A stretch of DNA of 64,000 nt, from assembly GCA_963802095.1 (NCBI GenBank), contig CAWDHI010000011.1, forward strand, positions 83,335-147,334. The letters are read 5' to 3'. Below, one piece after another: positions 26,637-35,877 of this stretch; the first letter of the stretch is position 1; each line of letters starts with the position of its first letter. The translations under genes were made by a program, and so were the position numbers. The stretch is from CAVVEQ01 sp963802095. Lineage in GTDB: Bacteria > Chloroflexota > Anaerolineae > Anaerolineales > Anaerolineaceae. The notes under the pieces were generated by a model. It was not told where the DNA came from. It ran no database searches and worked only from the letters and a program-made list of their open reading frames with translations.

Positions 26637-26708
26637 CTATACCCGATGGGGTCGGGCAGTCAAATCATAGTAGAATGGGACAGAATTTATCCTGATTAGG
26701 AGCTAAGC

Positions 26709-27767
26709 ATGCCCACTGAACAAGAAGTGATGAACGCCCTCAACACGGTGATGGACCCCGAGCTGGGGCGCAGCATCGTCAACCTGCAGATGATCAAAGA
26801 GCTCTCCGTCGATCCGGCGGGAAAAGTAACTTTCACCATAGCCCTCACCATTCCCTCCTGCCCGCTGCGGGAAAAGATCCGCAACGATGCCGCCATCGCA
26901 GTAAAAGCGCTGCCAGGGGTGAGCGATGTGGAGATCCACATGGGGGCGATGACCGATGAGGAACGCGCGAAAGCGCTGGGGAAAAGCGGGCAGAACCTGC
27001 CCAAGCTGAACCAGTTCAATAAGGTAGACCAGGTGATCGCAGTGATGAGCGGCAAGGGCGGGGTGGGCAAATCCTCGGTTGCTGCAATCCTGGCAGCCAG
27101 CCTGGCGCGCAACTGCCAGCGAGTGGGCATCCTGGATGCCGATATCACCGGGCCGAGCATCCCCAAACTCTTCGGGCTTCCTGCAGGGGGCATCCGCTCC
27201 AGCGAGCAGGGCATTCTGCCGGTGGTCACCGGGCTGGGGATCAAAGCGATATCGATCAACCTGCTGGTGGAAGATGAGAACGCCGCGGTCATCTGGCGCG
27301 GGCCGATGATCTCGGGCGCTATCACCCAGTTCTGGACGGACGTCTTCTGGGGCAAATTGGATTACCTTGTGGTGGATATGCCCCCAGGCACCTCCGACGC
27401 TGCCCTGACGGTGATGCAAAGCCTGCCAGTTAACGGTGTTGTCATGGTCACTACCCCTCAGCAGCTCTCTGCCATGGTCGTGCGCAAAGCTGCCTCAATG
27501 CTGAGCCAGTTAAAAATACCCGTACTCGGGGTGGTGGAGAACATGAGCTACTATCCCTGCCCGGATACTGGCAAGGAGCACGCCATCTTCGGACCCAGCC
27601 ACTCGCAGGAGGTGGCCACCGCCTGCAAGGCAAAGGTGATCGCCCGGCTGCCGCTCGATCCGGCCATTACAGAAATGGCGGATAACGGCCGCATCGAAGA
27701 TTTCGTCCAACCCGATATGGAAAAAATGGTTAAAGATATGTTGATGGAAAGGAAGACCGGGAAATAG
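26709..27767 (+). CDS. Mrp/NBP35-family ATP-binding Fe-S carrier
   Basis: A 352-residue cytoplasmic ATPase that carries Fe-S clusters to apo-proteins. An N-terminal DUF59/MIP18 domain (residues 1-90, with PSCPLREKI) precedes the deviant Walker A motif SGKGGVGKSS, LDADITGPSIP and VDMPPGTSD. The usual cluster-binding CxxC (CPHCG) reads CPDTG here, so the second cysteine is missing. The function may be retained through other ligands, or the protein may be an ATPase without cluster transfer. AGGAG lies before the ATG at 26709. Confidence 0.92.
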   Translation: MPTEQEVMNALNTVMDPELGRSIVNLQMIKELSVDPAGKVTFTIALTIPSCPLREKIRNDAAIAVKALPGVSDVEIHMGAMTDEERAKALGKSGQNLPKLNQFNKVDQVIAVMSGKGGVGKSSVAAILAASLARNCQRVGILDADITGPSIPKLFGLPAGGIRSSEQGILPVVTGLGIKAISINLLVEDENAAVIWRGPMISGAITQFWTDVFWGKLDYLVVDMPPGTSDAALTVMQSLPVNGVVMVTTPQQLSAMVVRKAASMLSQLKIPVLGVVENMSYYPCPDTGKEHAIFGPSHSQEVATACKAKVIARLPLDPAITEMADNGRIEDFVQPDMEKMVKDMLMERKTGK

Positions 27768-27812
27768 CGCAATTTAGGCGAATTCAACCGAAATTACACT
27801 AATTAATATCTG

Positions 27813-27835
27813 CCGGGCTGAAAACTTCAGCCCGG
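27813..27835. terminator. Hairpin between converging Mrp and MBL genes
   Basis: CCGGGCTGAA and TTCAGCCCGG flank AAC. The T-run on the + side is interrupted (TTATTGTTTTT). It probably terminates the Mrp gene (+), and perhaps the MBL gene (-). Confidence 0.65.
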
Positions 27836-28693
27836 TTATTGTTTTTCCGGGAGGATCTCCGCCAGGGTGTACTCCCTGAGCCGCTCCGGCAGAAAGACAA
27901 ACGGAGCGCCCGGTATGGATTCAACGAAGCGCTTGAAGCGGATGGCATCAAACCGGGCGAGGGGTGGCCAAACCCTTCCGGAGGGCGCAAGTTGACCCCG
28001 CATGGGAGAAGCGAGCGGCGAGCTCATGTCATCGCAGTGAATGGGGATCAGCACGCGTGGGTGGTATGCGTCGATCATCTTCCGGATATATACCCTGTCA
28101 TTCGCCACAGGATTCAGCGGGCTGGTAAAAAGGATATCGATTTGGCTCACCCCGGAGGGATCCAGGCAGACTTCCGTCAACAGCCTCACCCCGGCGCACT
28201 CCACCAGGAAGGAAAGCCCGAAGTCCATGGCGTAATCGCGGGCACGCAGGGGAGGTTTGAGGTCGTGATTGAGGGGCTGCATTCCGAACCCGGCCACCCA
28301 TTGGTGCGGGCGCTCCGCAAGCGCAGTAACCCTCATTCCGCCCCGATCCACCACCGAACCGGGATGCATTTCAACGATCTGGCCCTCAGGCAGGCGCTCA
28401 GCGCGCAGGATGGTGCAGGTGTTGGGGGAGCCATGCACGCTCGCGCCGGTCTGGCGGGCGGTTTCGGCGGCATCCAGGAGGTGGTCGAAGTGGGAATGGG
28501 TGATGAAGATCGCATCCGCGCCGGGCAGATGGCGTTTCACGAGATCCGGGTTGGAGCATATGCGGGAGAAGAACATACTCCGCAGGGGAACACGGCTGAG
28601 ATACGGGTCAAAAATAATCCGCCGGCCGGGGCAGCCGAGTTCAATCCCGGCCACTCCCAGCCAACGGAGGGTGATCTTTTCCAGGTCCCGCAT
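27836..28693 (-). CDS. MBL-fold metallo-hydrolase
   Basis: A 285-residue metallo-beta-lactamase-fold hydrolase. The metal motif THSHFDHLLDA is clear, followed by HPGSVVDRGGMRVTAL and a late IPIHCDDM. The layout resembles the UlaG/YtkL-like branch that acts on lactones or phosphodiesters; the substrate is unknown. It is soluble with no signal peptide. It lies 20 bp downstream of the DUF4013 gene on the same strand, so co-transcription is likely. Confidence 0.88.
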   Translation of the reverse strand: MRDLEKITLRWLGVAGIELGCPGRRIIFDPYLSRVPLRSMFFSRICSNPDLVKRHLPGADAIFITHSHFDHLLDAAETARQTGASVHGSPNTCTILRAERLPEGQIVEMHPGSVVDRGGMRVTALAERPHQWVAGFGMQPLNHDLKPPLRARDYAMDFGLSFLVECAGVRLLTEVCLDPSGVSQIDILFTSPLNPVANDRVYIRKMIDAYHPRVLIPIHCDDMSSPLASPMRGQLAPSGRVWPPLARFDAIRFKRFVESIPGAPFVFLPERLREYTLAEILPEKQ

Positions 28694-28713
28694 TGGGGAA
28701 CCAGAGACTACTG

Positions 28714-29436
28714 CTATTTCTTGACGACAGCCTTCTTGGCGAGCACGGTTGGGGCGGTCAGTTTTTCTTCGCCTTCCACCCAGACCTGTCCGAGCACCGC
28801 GTAACTTATCATGCCGATATAGAGGGCTACGGCGATGATCACCAGGGGCACAAGGCAGAGCAGGATGACGGTGGAGAACACCACACCCAAGATCACAGCC
28901 AGCAGGGCATACACACCGGCCACGATCAGGTACACCACCAGGTAACCTACGAAATTAACCTTTAAGTTGGCATACCATTCCTTGAAGTGGAAGGCAGCTC
29001 CAAAGGTACCCTTGTCGATCATGTTGAGGATGGCAGGGAACACAAAGATGGTGATGGCGATGGCGAAGAGCCAGGTCAACCAGGAGAGGATGCCGCCGCT
29101 GATCCAGCCGATAACCGGGACGAGCGAAAGGGTGAAGCTGATCAGGAAGAGCAGCAAAGCCGGCAGGTAGTAAATGATAGCGACAGCCACCAGCTTGAGG
29201 CCATCCAGAATCATTTTGCCCCATTCATCCCATTCCGGCAGATCGCCCAGGGTCTTAGTAACCATGACGTTCTTGGCGATGCGCATGTACCACCCGATGA
29301 GAAACAGGGCGGGGACAATGAAGCCGCCGAAGATCAGGAACAGGGCGGCGATCAGAAATTTGGATACACCCTTTTTATCTTTAAAGGGGAATCCCAGAAG
29401 CGTTTGAAGCCCGAGAGTATTGAATGATTTTTCCAT
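28714..29436 (-). CDS. DUF4013 membrane protein
   Basis: A 240-residue integral membrane protein with about five to six hydrophobic segments. The DUF4013 signature is in the middle: LPEWDEWGKMILDGLKL followed by a long hydrophobic pair. The C-terminal tail is short and lysine-rich. No catalytic motif is visible and the function is unknown. GGAGGAAA precedes the ATG. Confidence 0.85.
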   Translation of the reverse strand: MEKSFNTLGLQTLLGFPFKDKKGVSKFLIAALFLIFGGFIVPALFLIGWYMRIAKNVMVTKTLGDLPEWDEWGKMILDGLKLVAVAIIYYLPALLLFLISFTLSLVPVIGWISGGILSWLTWLFAIAITIFVFPAILNMIDKGTFGAAFHFKEWYANLKVNFVGYLVVYLIVAGVYALLAVILGVVFSTVILLCLVPLVIIAVALYIGMISYAVLGQVWVEGEEKLTAPTVLAKKAVVKK

Positions 29437-29536
29437 ATTTTCCTCCAGATATTATTATAGTGGTTCTTTGAAGAATTTACAGCACAAAATACATACGATT
29501 AAAACCCATAAAAGGTTGCGGAAAGGTGAATACAGA

Positions 29537-30397
29537 TCAATGGTTTCCAGCAAGGGCATGCTTTTTAATTGGCACGGCGGCCAGCACCGGGTTCACAAGA
29601 TAACGAACCAGTTGCGACCGGCGGTTCACGCAATCTGCGCCAAACCCTTCAAGCGCTGGTTCCAGCCAGGCCTGGAAGGAGCGCACCGCCAGGTGGACTG
29701 GTTTTCCAGTCACGGGAAAACACGCCCGCAGACCGCGAAGCATCTCTGTTATATCTTCGTCGGAAGGGAGAAATACTGGCAGCAGGAAAAACCCGCGCGG
29801 TCCGCTGAGAACCCTGGCGAAGGCAGCCAGTTCGCCCTTGCGCCGGAATAGAAAACCTTTGGGTAAACCAGAGGGCAGCGGTTCGGCGCTTTGCGCGAGG
29901 GGCGGAATGACCGATCCGAATAGATTTCGCACTGCCACTTCATCCCGGGAAGTGATGGGCTGCCAGGTTCCCTGCCCCTCCCGTTGCAGCGGTAATTTCC
30001 AGGTGGATTGCCACCCGTAAATGGAAAACCCTGCCTTGCGCAGGCAGGGATAGGCTGGGTGGTCATCTTCGGCATCGGCGATGATACTCAGCGCTCCCAG
30101 GTAACCGGCCTGGCTGATCAGCTCATCCAGTAGGTCGGTGAGGATGGGACCGCAGGCAGCGGATTCGGGCATGAGGAAGGTCAGGTAAGCCGGGCGCTCG
30201 TTGATGATATGGGTGACCTGGCCGATCAACACCGTGCCATCATCCCCGGTTGCCACCAGGGTGGTGTTTCCGCGGGCGGGGTGAAGCTGGGCAAGCATGG
30301 CGCGCATCCCGGCTGGGTTGCCGCGGGTGAGCTCCAGGGCAGTATCCAGCCCCATCACCTCTTTCTGATACCGGACGAGGTTGGAAAGATCATCCAA
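29537..30397 (-). CDS. GNAT-like acetyltransferase-fold protein
   Basis: A 286-residue protein that looks like two degenerate GNAT halves: the first with TTLVATGDDGTVLIGQVTH and LPESAACG-x-ILTDLLDELISQAGYLGALSI, the second with LFRRKGELAAFARVL and RSFQAWLEP. The acetyl-CoA P-loop is not well formed, so activity is uncertain. The frame has no ATG near the start; the TTG at 30397 is used here, and the frame also stays open into the end of pdxT. It is therefore coupled to pdxT. Confidence 0.6.
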   Translation of the reverse strand: MDDLSNLVRYQKEVMGLDTALELTRGNPAGMRAMLAQLHPARGNTTLVATGDDGTVLIGQVTHIINERPAYLTFLMPESAACGPILTDLLDELISQAGYLGALSIIADAEDDHPAYPCLRKAGFSIYGWQSTWKLPLQREGQGTWQPITSRDEVAVRNLFGSVIPPLAQSAEPLPSGLPKGFLFRRKGELAAFARVLSGPRGFFLLPVFLPSDEDITEMLRGLRACFPVTGKPVHLAVRSFQAWLEPALEGFGADCVNRRSQLVRYLVNPVLAAVPIKKHALAGNH

Positions 30398-30414
30398 GCC
30401 CAGCGAGTGGATGT

Positions 30415-30993
30415 CTATTTTGCCATCTCCAGGAAAAGCTGATGAAAGCGGGTATCCCCGGAAAGCTCGGGGTGAAAGGAAGTGGCCAGAAGCCTGCCCT
30501 GGCGGGCGGCGACGATGCGTCCATCCGGCAGGGTGGAAAGTGCCTCCGCAGGCGGCTGCACCGCGGAGATGACCGGCCCGCGAATGAAGATGGTCTTGAA
30601 GGGTACACAGGTTGGGTCCACTTCAGCCAGGGCGGGGATATCCAGCTCGGCCTCGAAGCTATCCACCTGGCGCCCGAAGGCGTTGCGTTGGATGGTGATA
30701 TTCATCAGATTCAACAGGGGCTGGTTTAACCCTACTGAATTGGAAAGGAAGATAGCCCCGGCGCAGGTACCCCAGATGGCATGGTTTGCCCCAAACGCAC
30801 GCAACGGTTCCATCAATCCATAAGCGACCGCCAGCTTGCCAATGGTGGTGGATTCACCGCCGGGGATGATCAGCCCATCCAGGCCGACAAGCTCCCCGGG
30901 CAGGCGAACCTGTGCGGTTTGTGCGCTGATGGATTCGAGCATAACCTGGTGCTCGTGAAAATCACCCTGTAGTGCCAAAACGCCGATCTTCAT
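30415..30993 (-). CDS. pdxT: Pyridoxal 5'-phosphate synthase glutaminase subunit
   Basis: A 192-residue class I glutamine amidotransferase that supplies ammonia to PdxS in the DXP-independent vitamin B6 pathway. The start GVLALQGDFHEH, the oxyanion motif PGGESTTI, the nucleophile in WGTCAGAIFLS and the His/Glu of SFHPELSGD complete the catalytic triad. It lies 27 bp after pdxS, the usual order. Confidence 0.96.
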   Translation of the reverse strand: MKIGVLALQGDFHEHQVMLESISAQTAQVRLPGELVGLDGLIIPGGESTTIGKLAVAYGLMEPLRAFGANHAIWGTCAGAIFLSNSVGLNQPLLNLMNITIQRNAFGRQVDSFEAELDIPALAEVDPTCVPFKTIFIRGPVISAVQPPAEALSTLPDGRIVAARQGRLLATSFHPELSGDTRFHQLFLEMAK

Positions 30994-31020
30994 GGAATGG
31001 TCAGACTTAGGAATGAGATG

Positions 31021-31911
31021 CTACCAGCCGCGCCCGGCGATCTTTTCCTCTTCGGGTATCTTTTCCACCGAGCGGCCGACCATCGGTTCGCCAAGATCCC
31101 TGCTGACCTCCGCGAGGATGCCGGCATCCCGGAAATGGGTGGTGGCTTTTACGATGGCATTCGCCCGTTTGGCGGGGTCACCGCTCTTGAAGATGCCAGA
31201 GCCAACGAAAACGCCATCCACCCCGAGCTGCATCATCAGGGCTGCGTCCGCGGGGGTGGCAATGCCACCGGCGGCAAAATTCACCACCGGCATGCGCCCG
31301 AGTCTTCGGGTTTCCATGCAAAGTTCGTAAGGTGCTCCGATCGACTTGGCGAAGGCCATTATTTCCTCTTCAGGCATGTTCTGCAGCAGGCGGATCTCTC
31401 CCAGCACCTGGCGGGCATGGCGGACAGCCTCAACCACATCACCGGTGCCAGCCTCGCCCTTGGTGCGGATCATGGCCGCACCCTCGCCCACCCTACGCAG
31501 GGCTTCCCCGAGGTTGCGGCAGCCGCAGACGAAGGGAACCTTGAAATCGTGCTTGTTGATGTGGTGGGCTTCATCAGCCGGGGTCAGCACCTCGGATTCG
31601 TCGATGTAATCGACACCGATCGCTTCCAATATCTGCGCCTCGGCGAAGTGCCCGATGCGGCATTTGGCCATCACGGGGATGGTGACGGTATCCATGATCT
31701 TCTGGATCAACCCGGGGTCAGACATGCGTGCCACCCCACCCGAGGCGCGGATATCCGCGGGGACGCGCTCAAGGGCCATCACGGCGCATGCGCCGGCTTC
31801 CTCGGCGATTTTTGCGTGCTCGGGGGTGACCACATCCATGATCACGCCGCCCTTGAGCATCTGTGCCAGGCCTTTTTTGACGGCAAAGGAGCCGGTAACT
31901 TGATCAGACAT
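31021..31911 (-). CDS. pdxS: Pyridoxal 5'-phosphate synthase lyase subunit
   Basis: A 296-residue (beta/alpha)8 enzyme that makes PLP from ribose-5-phosphate, glyceraldehyde-3-phosphate and ammonia. Highly conserved blocks are present: GGVIMDVVTPEHAKIAEEAGA, VMAKCRIGHFAEAQ (lysine), IRTKGEAGTGD (second lysine) and the C-terminal GRGW. With pdxT downstream it forms the complete synthase. AGGAGGT lies just before the start codon. Confidence 0.97.
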   Translation of the reverse strand: MSDQVTGSFAVKKGLAQMLKGGVIMDVVTPEHAKIAEEAGACAVMALERVPADIRASGGVARMSDPGLIQKIMDTVTIPVMAKCRIGHFAEAQILEAIGVDYIDESEVLTPADEAHHINKHDFKVPFVCGCRNLGEALRRVGEGAAMIRTKGEAGTGDVVEAVRHARQVLGEIRLLQNMPEEEIMAFAKSIGAPYELCMETRRLGRMPVVNFAAGGIATPADAALMMQLGVDGVFVGSGIFKSGDPAKRANAIVKATTHFRDAGILAEVSRDLGEPMVGRSVEKIPEEEKIAGRGW

Positions 31912-32036
31912 AACCTTACCTCCTGAAATTTACTGCAGTGGAATTTTACCACTTTGAACCGTGTGTTTATGATAAACCGGAATTCTGGATTCAACATGAT
32001 AAAATGAATTGCTGGAATTTCCACGGAGGGCTGATC

Positions 32037-32360
32037 ATGGATTCTCAATCAATCGAACCGGCAGATGTTTCAAACCAGAAGATGGCTCCACCCCAAAAGA
32101 GCGATTCAAAGCGAACCTTGGCGATCATCGGTTTCATTCTGAGTATCCTGAGTCTGTTTTCGTGGCTCCTGCCCATCTGTGGTTTTCCGGTTGCGATCAC
32201 CGCGGTGATCCTTTCGGCTCTTGGGATTAATTCCTCGAAAGGGGGGCTTGCGATCGCAGGGGTGATCATGGGCGGGATCGCGATCCTGCTGGCCTTGCTA
32301 AATAGCGTTCTTGGCATGTTTTTGGGGCTTACCGGCTATTTCAACAATATACAGTTCTGA
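32037..32360 (+). CDS. DUF4190-like small membrane protein
   Basis: A 107-residue protein with a polar N-terminal tail (residues 1-30) and two hydrophobic helices joined by a short loop (LSALGINSSKGGLAIAGVIMGG). This is the DUF4190 layout. The ATG at 32037 follows GGAGGG. A second protein of the same type occurs at 50118. The function is unknown; similar proteins are scattered in Chloroflexota and Actinobacteria. Confidence 0.75.
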   Translation: MDSQSIEPADVSNQKMAPPQKSDSKRTLAIIGFILSILSLFSWLLPICGFPVAITAVILSALGINSSKGGLAIAGVIMGGIAILLALLNSVLGMFLGLTGYFNNIQF

Positions 32361-32518
32361 AATTAATTCGGATCCTTCGTACCTCTCGGCTTCCAGAAGC
32401 TGAACGGGGCAGTGGTTTTTGGATCAACCCTGCGGCAGGCGGTGGGTGATTGCATGTGCTTTCCACAACCCTTTGGATATTGTTTATCGACCAGCGATCG
32501 TAATTCGAACTGGATTAA

Positions 32519-32551
32519 AAAACTTCCCCGCGACACTCGCGGGGAAGTTTT
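32519..32551. terminator. Bidirectional terminator, 15-bp stem
   Basis: AAAACTTCCCCGCGA and its exact complement flank CAC, with T-runs on both strands. It ends the rubrerythrin gene (-) and can also stop transcription from the DUF4190-like gene (+). Confidence 0.88.
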
Positions 32552-32570
32552 ATTGAATGCTATGAAGGAT

Positions 32571-33062
32571 CTAGAATTTCTCGAACCGTTCCTTCGGCGC
32601 GCCGCAAAGGGGGCATTTCTCAGGCGCGGAGCCCTTTTCGATATAACCGCAGACCGGGCAGAGGTAGTAATCAAAGGTGCCGCCCTTCTGCAGGTCGGCG
32701 ATCATCTCGCGGTAGAGCTTTTCATGAACCGCCTCGGCATCCATGGCTTTCTTGAAGGAGAGGATGGCGGCTTTCTCGCCTTCCGCTTCCGCATCCTTGA
32801 TGAAATCAGGGTACATGGAGGTATGCTCGTAATGCTCACCTCCCGCAGCTTCTTCCAGGTTCTCGGCAGTGGTATTGATCCCGCCCATTGTGCGTAAATG
32901 CGACATGGCGTGGATGGTTTCCGCTGCCGCTGCTGCACGAAAGAGCTTTGCGGCTTGCGGGAAGCCCTCTTTATCTGCCTTTTCGGCAAAAGCCAGGTAT
33001 TTTCGGTTCGCCTGGGATTCACCCGCGAACGATGCCTGCAGACCTTCCATTGATTTTGACAT
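32571..33062 (-). CDS. Rubrerythrin
   Basis: A 163-residue di-iron peroxidase that detoxifies hydrogen peroxide in anaerobes. The ferritin-like four-helix part shows the iron ligands in FAGESQANRKYLAF, EEAAGGEHYEHTSMYPDF and AVHEKLYREMI. The C-terminal rubredoxin-like domain has the CxxC pairs CPVCGY and CPLCGAP. The start at 33062 (MSKSMEGLQ) has GGAGG before it. The gene supports an anaerobic or microaerophilic lifestyle. Confidence 0.94.
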   Translation of the reverse strand: MSKSMEGLQASFAGESQANRKYLAFAEKADKEGFPQAAKLFRAAAAAETIHAMSHLRTMGGINTTAENLEEAAGGEHYEHTSMYPDFIKDAEAEGEKAAILSFKKAMDAEAVHEKLYREMIADLQKGGTFDYYLCPVCGYIEKGSAPEKCPLCGAPKERFEKF

Positions 33063-33161
33063 AAGAGCCTCCGATTGATGAGATAGGCTAATTATATCCA
33101 ATCCTGCAAGATGTTGACGAAGTTCCAGAGGTGATGCAAAAGAATATATCAGGTTTAATTG

Positions 33162-33583
33162 CTAAGCAGGATGATCAGCGATAGGATATGTGAGCCATTT
33201 CCCAATGAAGTAGCTGGATAAACTGACCTGGGTGCATAGAACAGTTCCCCAGCCTATGTATACCAGGATGAGTAAAAGGGGTTATATTTTTACGTTGCCA
33301 GGTTGGTCAGGTCATAAGTAGCATATGTGATCAAGCCAAAAAAGGCAGCACGAAGCAGTGTGGATCGCAAAGATCCTCGCTGGATACCTGGAGTATCCAC
33401 AAAAATAAGAATGCCAAGTATAAACAGCAGATAAAAAATGATTGCTGCAGTCCAGTTGGTGGATCGGGAAAGGATGTTTACCAACTGGTTAGCATAGAAA
33501 GCCTAGCAATAATTCCTAGCCAGGCTAAATCGATGGTTTAGAAAACAATGAGAGTAGGTATAGGGTTTTATATGGTAGGCCAT
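33162..33583 (-). pseudogene. DUF2177 membrane protein, decayed
   Basis: Pieces of a DUF2177 family protein can be read in order on the - strand but in different frames. They are a start-like LPYKTLYLLSLF, then IDLAWLGIIARL, then FYANQLVNILSRSTNWTAA through FGLITYATYDLTNLAT, and finally LILVYIGWGTVL with SSYFIGKWL. At least three frame changes and internal stops interrupt it. The family is a four-helix membrane protein of unknown role. It begins the AT-rich decay island. Confidence 0.75.
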
Positions 33584-33914
33584 GATAACATCCCAATGAA
33601 CCCTTGGAATTCACGCATTTTAAGAAATATGCAACATCACTCAGGATCTGAATGAAACCGTTATAGCTATTACCCGGATTCCACGTCGCCAAATCAGTCA
33701 AATTGCGGAATTTGGATAATGGCCCCACTTTAAGTGTGTTATAAGCCAATATATTATGAAATTAGAGCGAATATCACCACTTAACTCCCACTTAGATGTG
33801 TTTTTAGGTTTATCGACATTCGTAGGATTTCACAAAAAAAGTGAACCGGATATTATTAGCAGAAATACCGCGTAAAATTTTGAGTGAAAGAAAACCTAGC
33901 ATGAGGATACTACT
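33584..33914. other. Non-coding stretch in the decay island
   Basis: AT-rich sequence with no intact gene. A short - strand reading (FRNLTDLATWNPGN near 33690) and the underlying bases (ACGTCGCCAAATCAGTCA against ACGTTGCCAGGTTGGTCA near 33294) weakly resemble the DUF2177 fragment, mostly through transitions. It may be a second, older copy. Confidence 0.35.
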
Positions 33915-35178
33915 GTGATCAATATAATTGAATTTTCTGTTAAAAACCTTACTTCCAATGCCAGGTTATTTTTACTGCTCGAACATGCCAATAAAAACGG
34001 GATTTTTGGCCTGGCTGATCACGATCTTGTTTTTTAGAATGCATCAACCAATAAAATCAAAATGAACCACATCAAGACCATGCTCTGTGGTAATTTCATT
34101 AGGATTGATAAGCTGGAACGATTGAAATTGCTGCAAAGCGATCCGTTGATCAATGAATTTGCCATCTCGATCAAAGTACCGGAAACAGTATCAAGAAATT
34201 TTCGGGAATTTCAGCTACAAAACCACCCATATGCTGCGAGAAATCAATTTCAAAGTCTTCAAAAAGCTGTTGAGAAAGAAAAAAATATAATCTATTACCA
34301 TTGATCTCGACAGCAGCGTGGTCAACGTGGAAGGTCACCAGGAAGGTGCTGTCAAAGGATACAATTCCAATAAGCTAGGGAACAACTGTTACAACATCCA
34401 GTTTGCCTTCTGCGATGAATTGAAAGCTTATATCACTGGATTTGTGAGATGGGGCAACACTTACACTGCCAATAGCGCAGACAAAATGATTAAAGAAATC
34501 GTTGCCCATATCAAAACCGATGATTTAGAAGTCCTGTTCCGCATGGATAGTGGATATTTTGATGACGATATTATTGAAGCGATCGAATCTGCCGGTTGCA
34601 AGTATTTGATCAAAGGAAAAGAATATTCAAAGCTCGCCTCTCAAGTTACAGCACCAACCATTTCAATCACGAAGGGTGATGAAGGCAGGGAAACAACTGA
34701 TCTTGTTACGAAACTGGACACCTGGAACAAAGACAGAAGATTTGTAGTATCACGCGTACTGAAACCAGCAAAAGACAGGTCGCAACTATCTTTTCTCGAA
34801 GGCAGCGATTTCGAATACTTCTACTTTGTTACTAATACCGAACTTTCTTCGGAAAAAGTAGTCATTGCTTACGAAAAACGCTGTAATTCTGAAAATTACA
34901 TCAAAGAAGCTAAGTATGGTATGGCCGCTGGATACCTCCAACTCCAATCCTTTTGGGCCAATGAAGCTATTCTTCAATTGATGATGCTGGCCTATAATTT
35001 GTTTTTGTTATTCAAAATGGACTTAACAAATGGAACGGAATACCAGGAGCAAATAAAGATGTTCAGCTTGAAGTACATATTTCTGGCCTGGAAGATCATC
35101 AGAATGGCAAGAATTGTCGTGTTGAAGCTCTCAATAAATTATCCTTATCAAGAGATCGATGCAAAAAGCCTTCCCTGA
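33915..35178 (+). pseudogene. IS1380-family transposase, inactivated
   Basis: The protein can be followed from EFSVKNLTSNARLFLLLEH to the C-terminal LSINYPYQEIDAKSL and matches IS1380-type DDE transposases (VNVEGHQEGAVKGY, NIQFAFCDELKAYITGF, LFRMDSGYF, KEAKYGMAAGYLQL). It is broken by an in-frame TAG at 34035-34037, a frameshift near 34200 and a TAA near 34290, just before the catalytic region. The longest intact part is 34318-35178. Terminal repeats were not resolved. Confidence 0.85.
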
Positions 35179-35343
35179 AAAAACTCCCGTTTTCTTATCT
35201 CAAGCAATTATTTCCATTTAATTTGGACTTGAAATAACCATTTCCAATACCCAAATTTTTGAAATGGATCCCTAAAATAACTGTGCAATAAAGGAAACCA
35301 TGCTAAACATAAGTGCGTTCTGCCACAATCATCACCCCTCCAG

Positions 35344-35634
35344 GGTGAAAATGGTGGCAAAATTTATACGACGTGGAATCCGGGTATTACCCAGGGTGAT
35401 GTTAACAAGCAATTCTTGAGCGATGTCGCGCTATCTATGAGTTATTCTGATGAAGTGAGCCGCTGGAATACGATCCGTTTGCTGCCCAGCGAAGAGCGAG
35501 CAAAAGGCTACTACGAGTTGGCTGTTGAGTATGGCGCTGATTTCGTGGTTTTTTATTAACCTGCTCCTTCCTGGCTAAATGATCGGGTGATATATGAAAA
35601 CGCAACTTTGTCATTAATAAAAGTGAACTGGTAA
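35344..35634 (+). pseudogene. C-terminal remnant of a membrane glycosyltransferase-like protein
   Basis: An open stretch without a start codon reads KIYTTWNPGITQGDVNK, then SDEVSRWNTIRLLP and ELAVEYGADFVVFY. A TAA at 35557 follows, and the same frame continues with PAPSWLNDRVIYENATLSLIKV to a second stop. The ending GADFVVF...LIYEN is the usual tail of large membrane proteins of the mannosyltransferase (GT39-like) type. Only this tail remains. The family call is tentative. Confidence 0.5.
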
Positions 35635-35877
35635 GAATTGACCATTACTTTTATAATTGGTGAATTCAAGAACATATTTTTACTCGTGCATTCTATGGTG
35701 GAAAATAATTTCCATACATTCCTGATTGGCAATGTTTTCACTAAACCCGATCTCTGGTTAAACAATAAAGCTGAAAAGAAAAATTTGAATTACTGTTCCG
35801 TGTCAATTCAAACACCCATTTACCTAGGCAACCAATACTTGGCCCGATCCATATGAGGTCTAGAATTTTGGAGATAC

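Noticed and set aside
32412..32897. 161-codon + strand frame before and across rubrerythrin
   Set aside because: It runs over a terminator and then antisense to the rubrerythrin gene; no domain or ribosome site.
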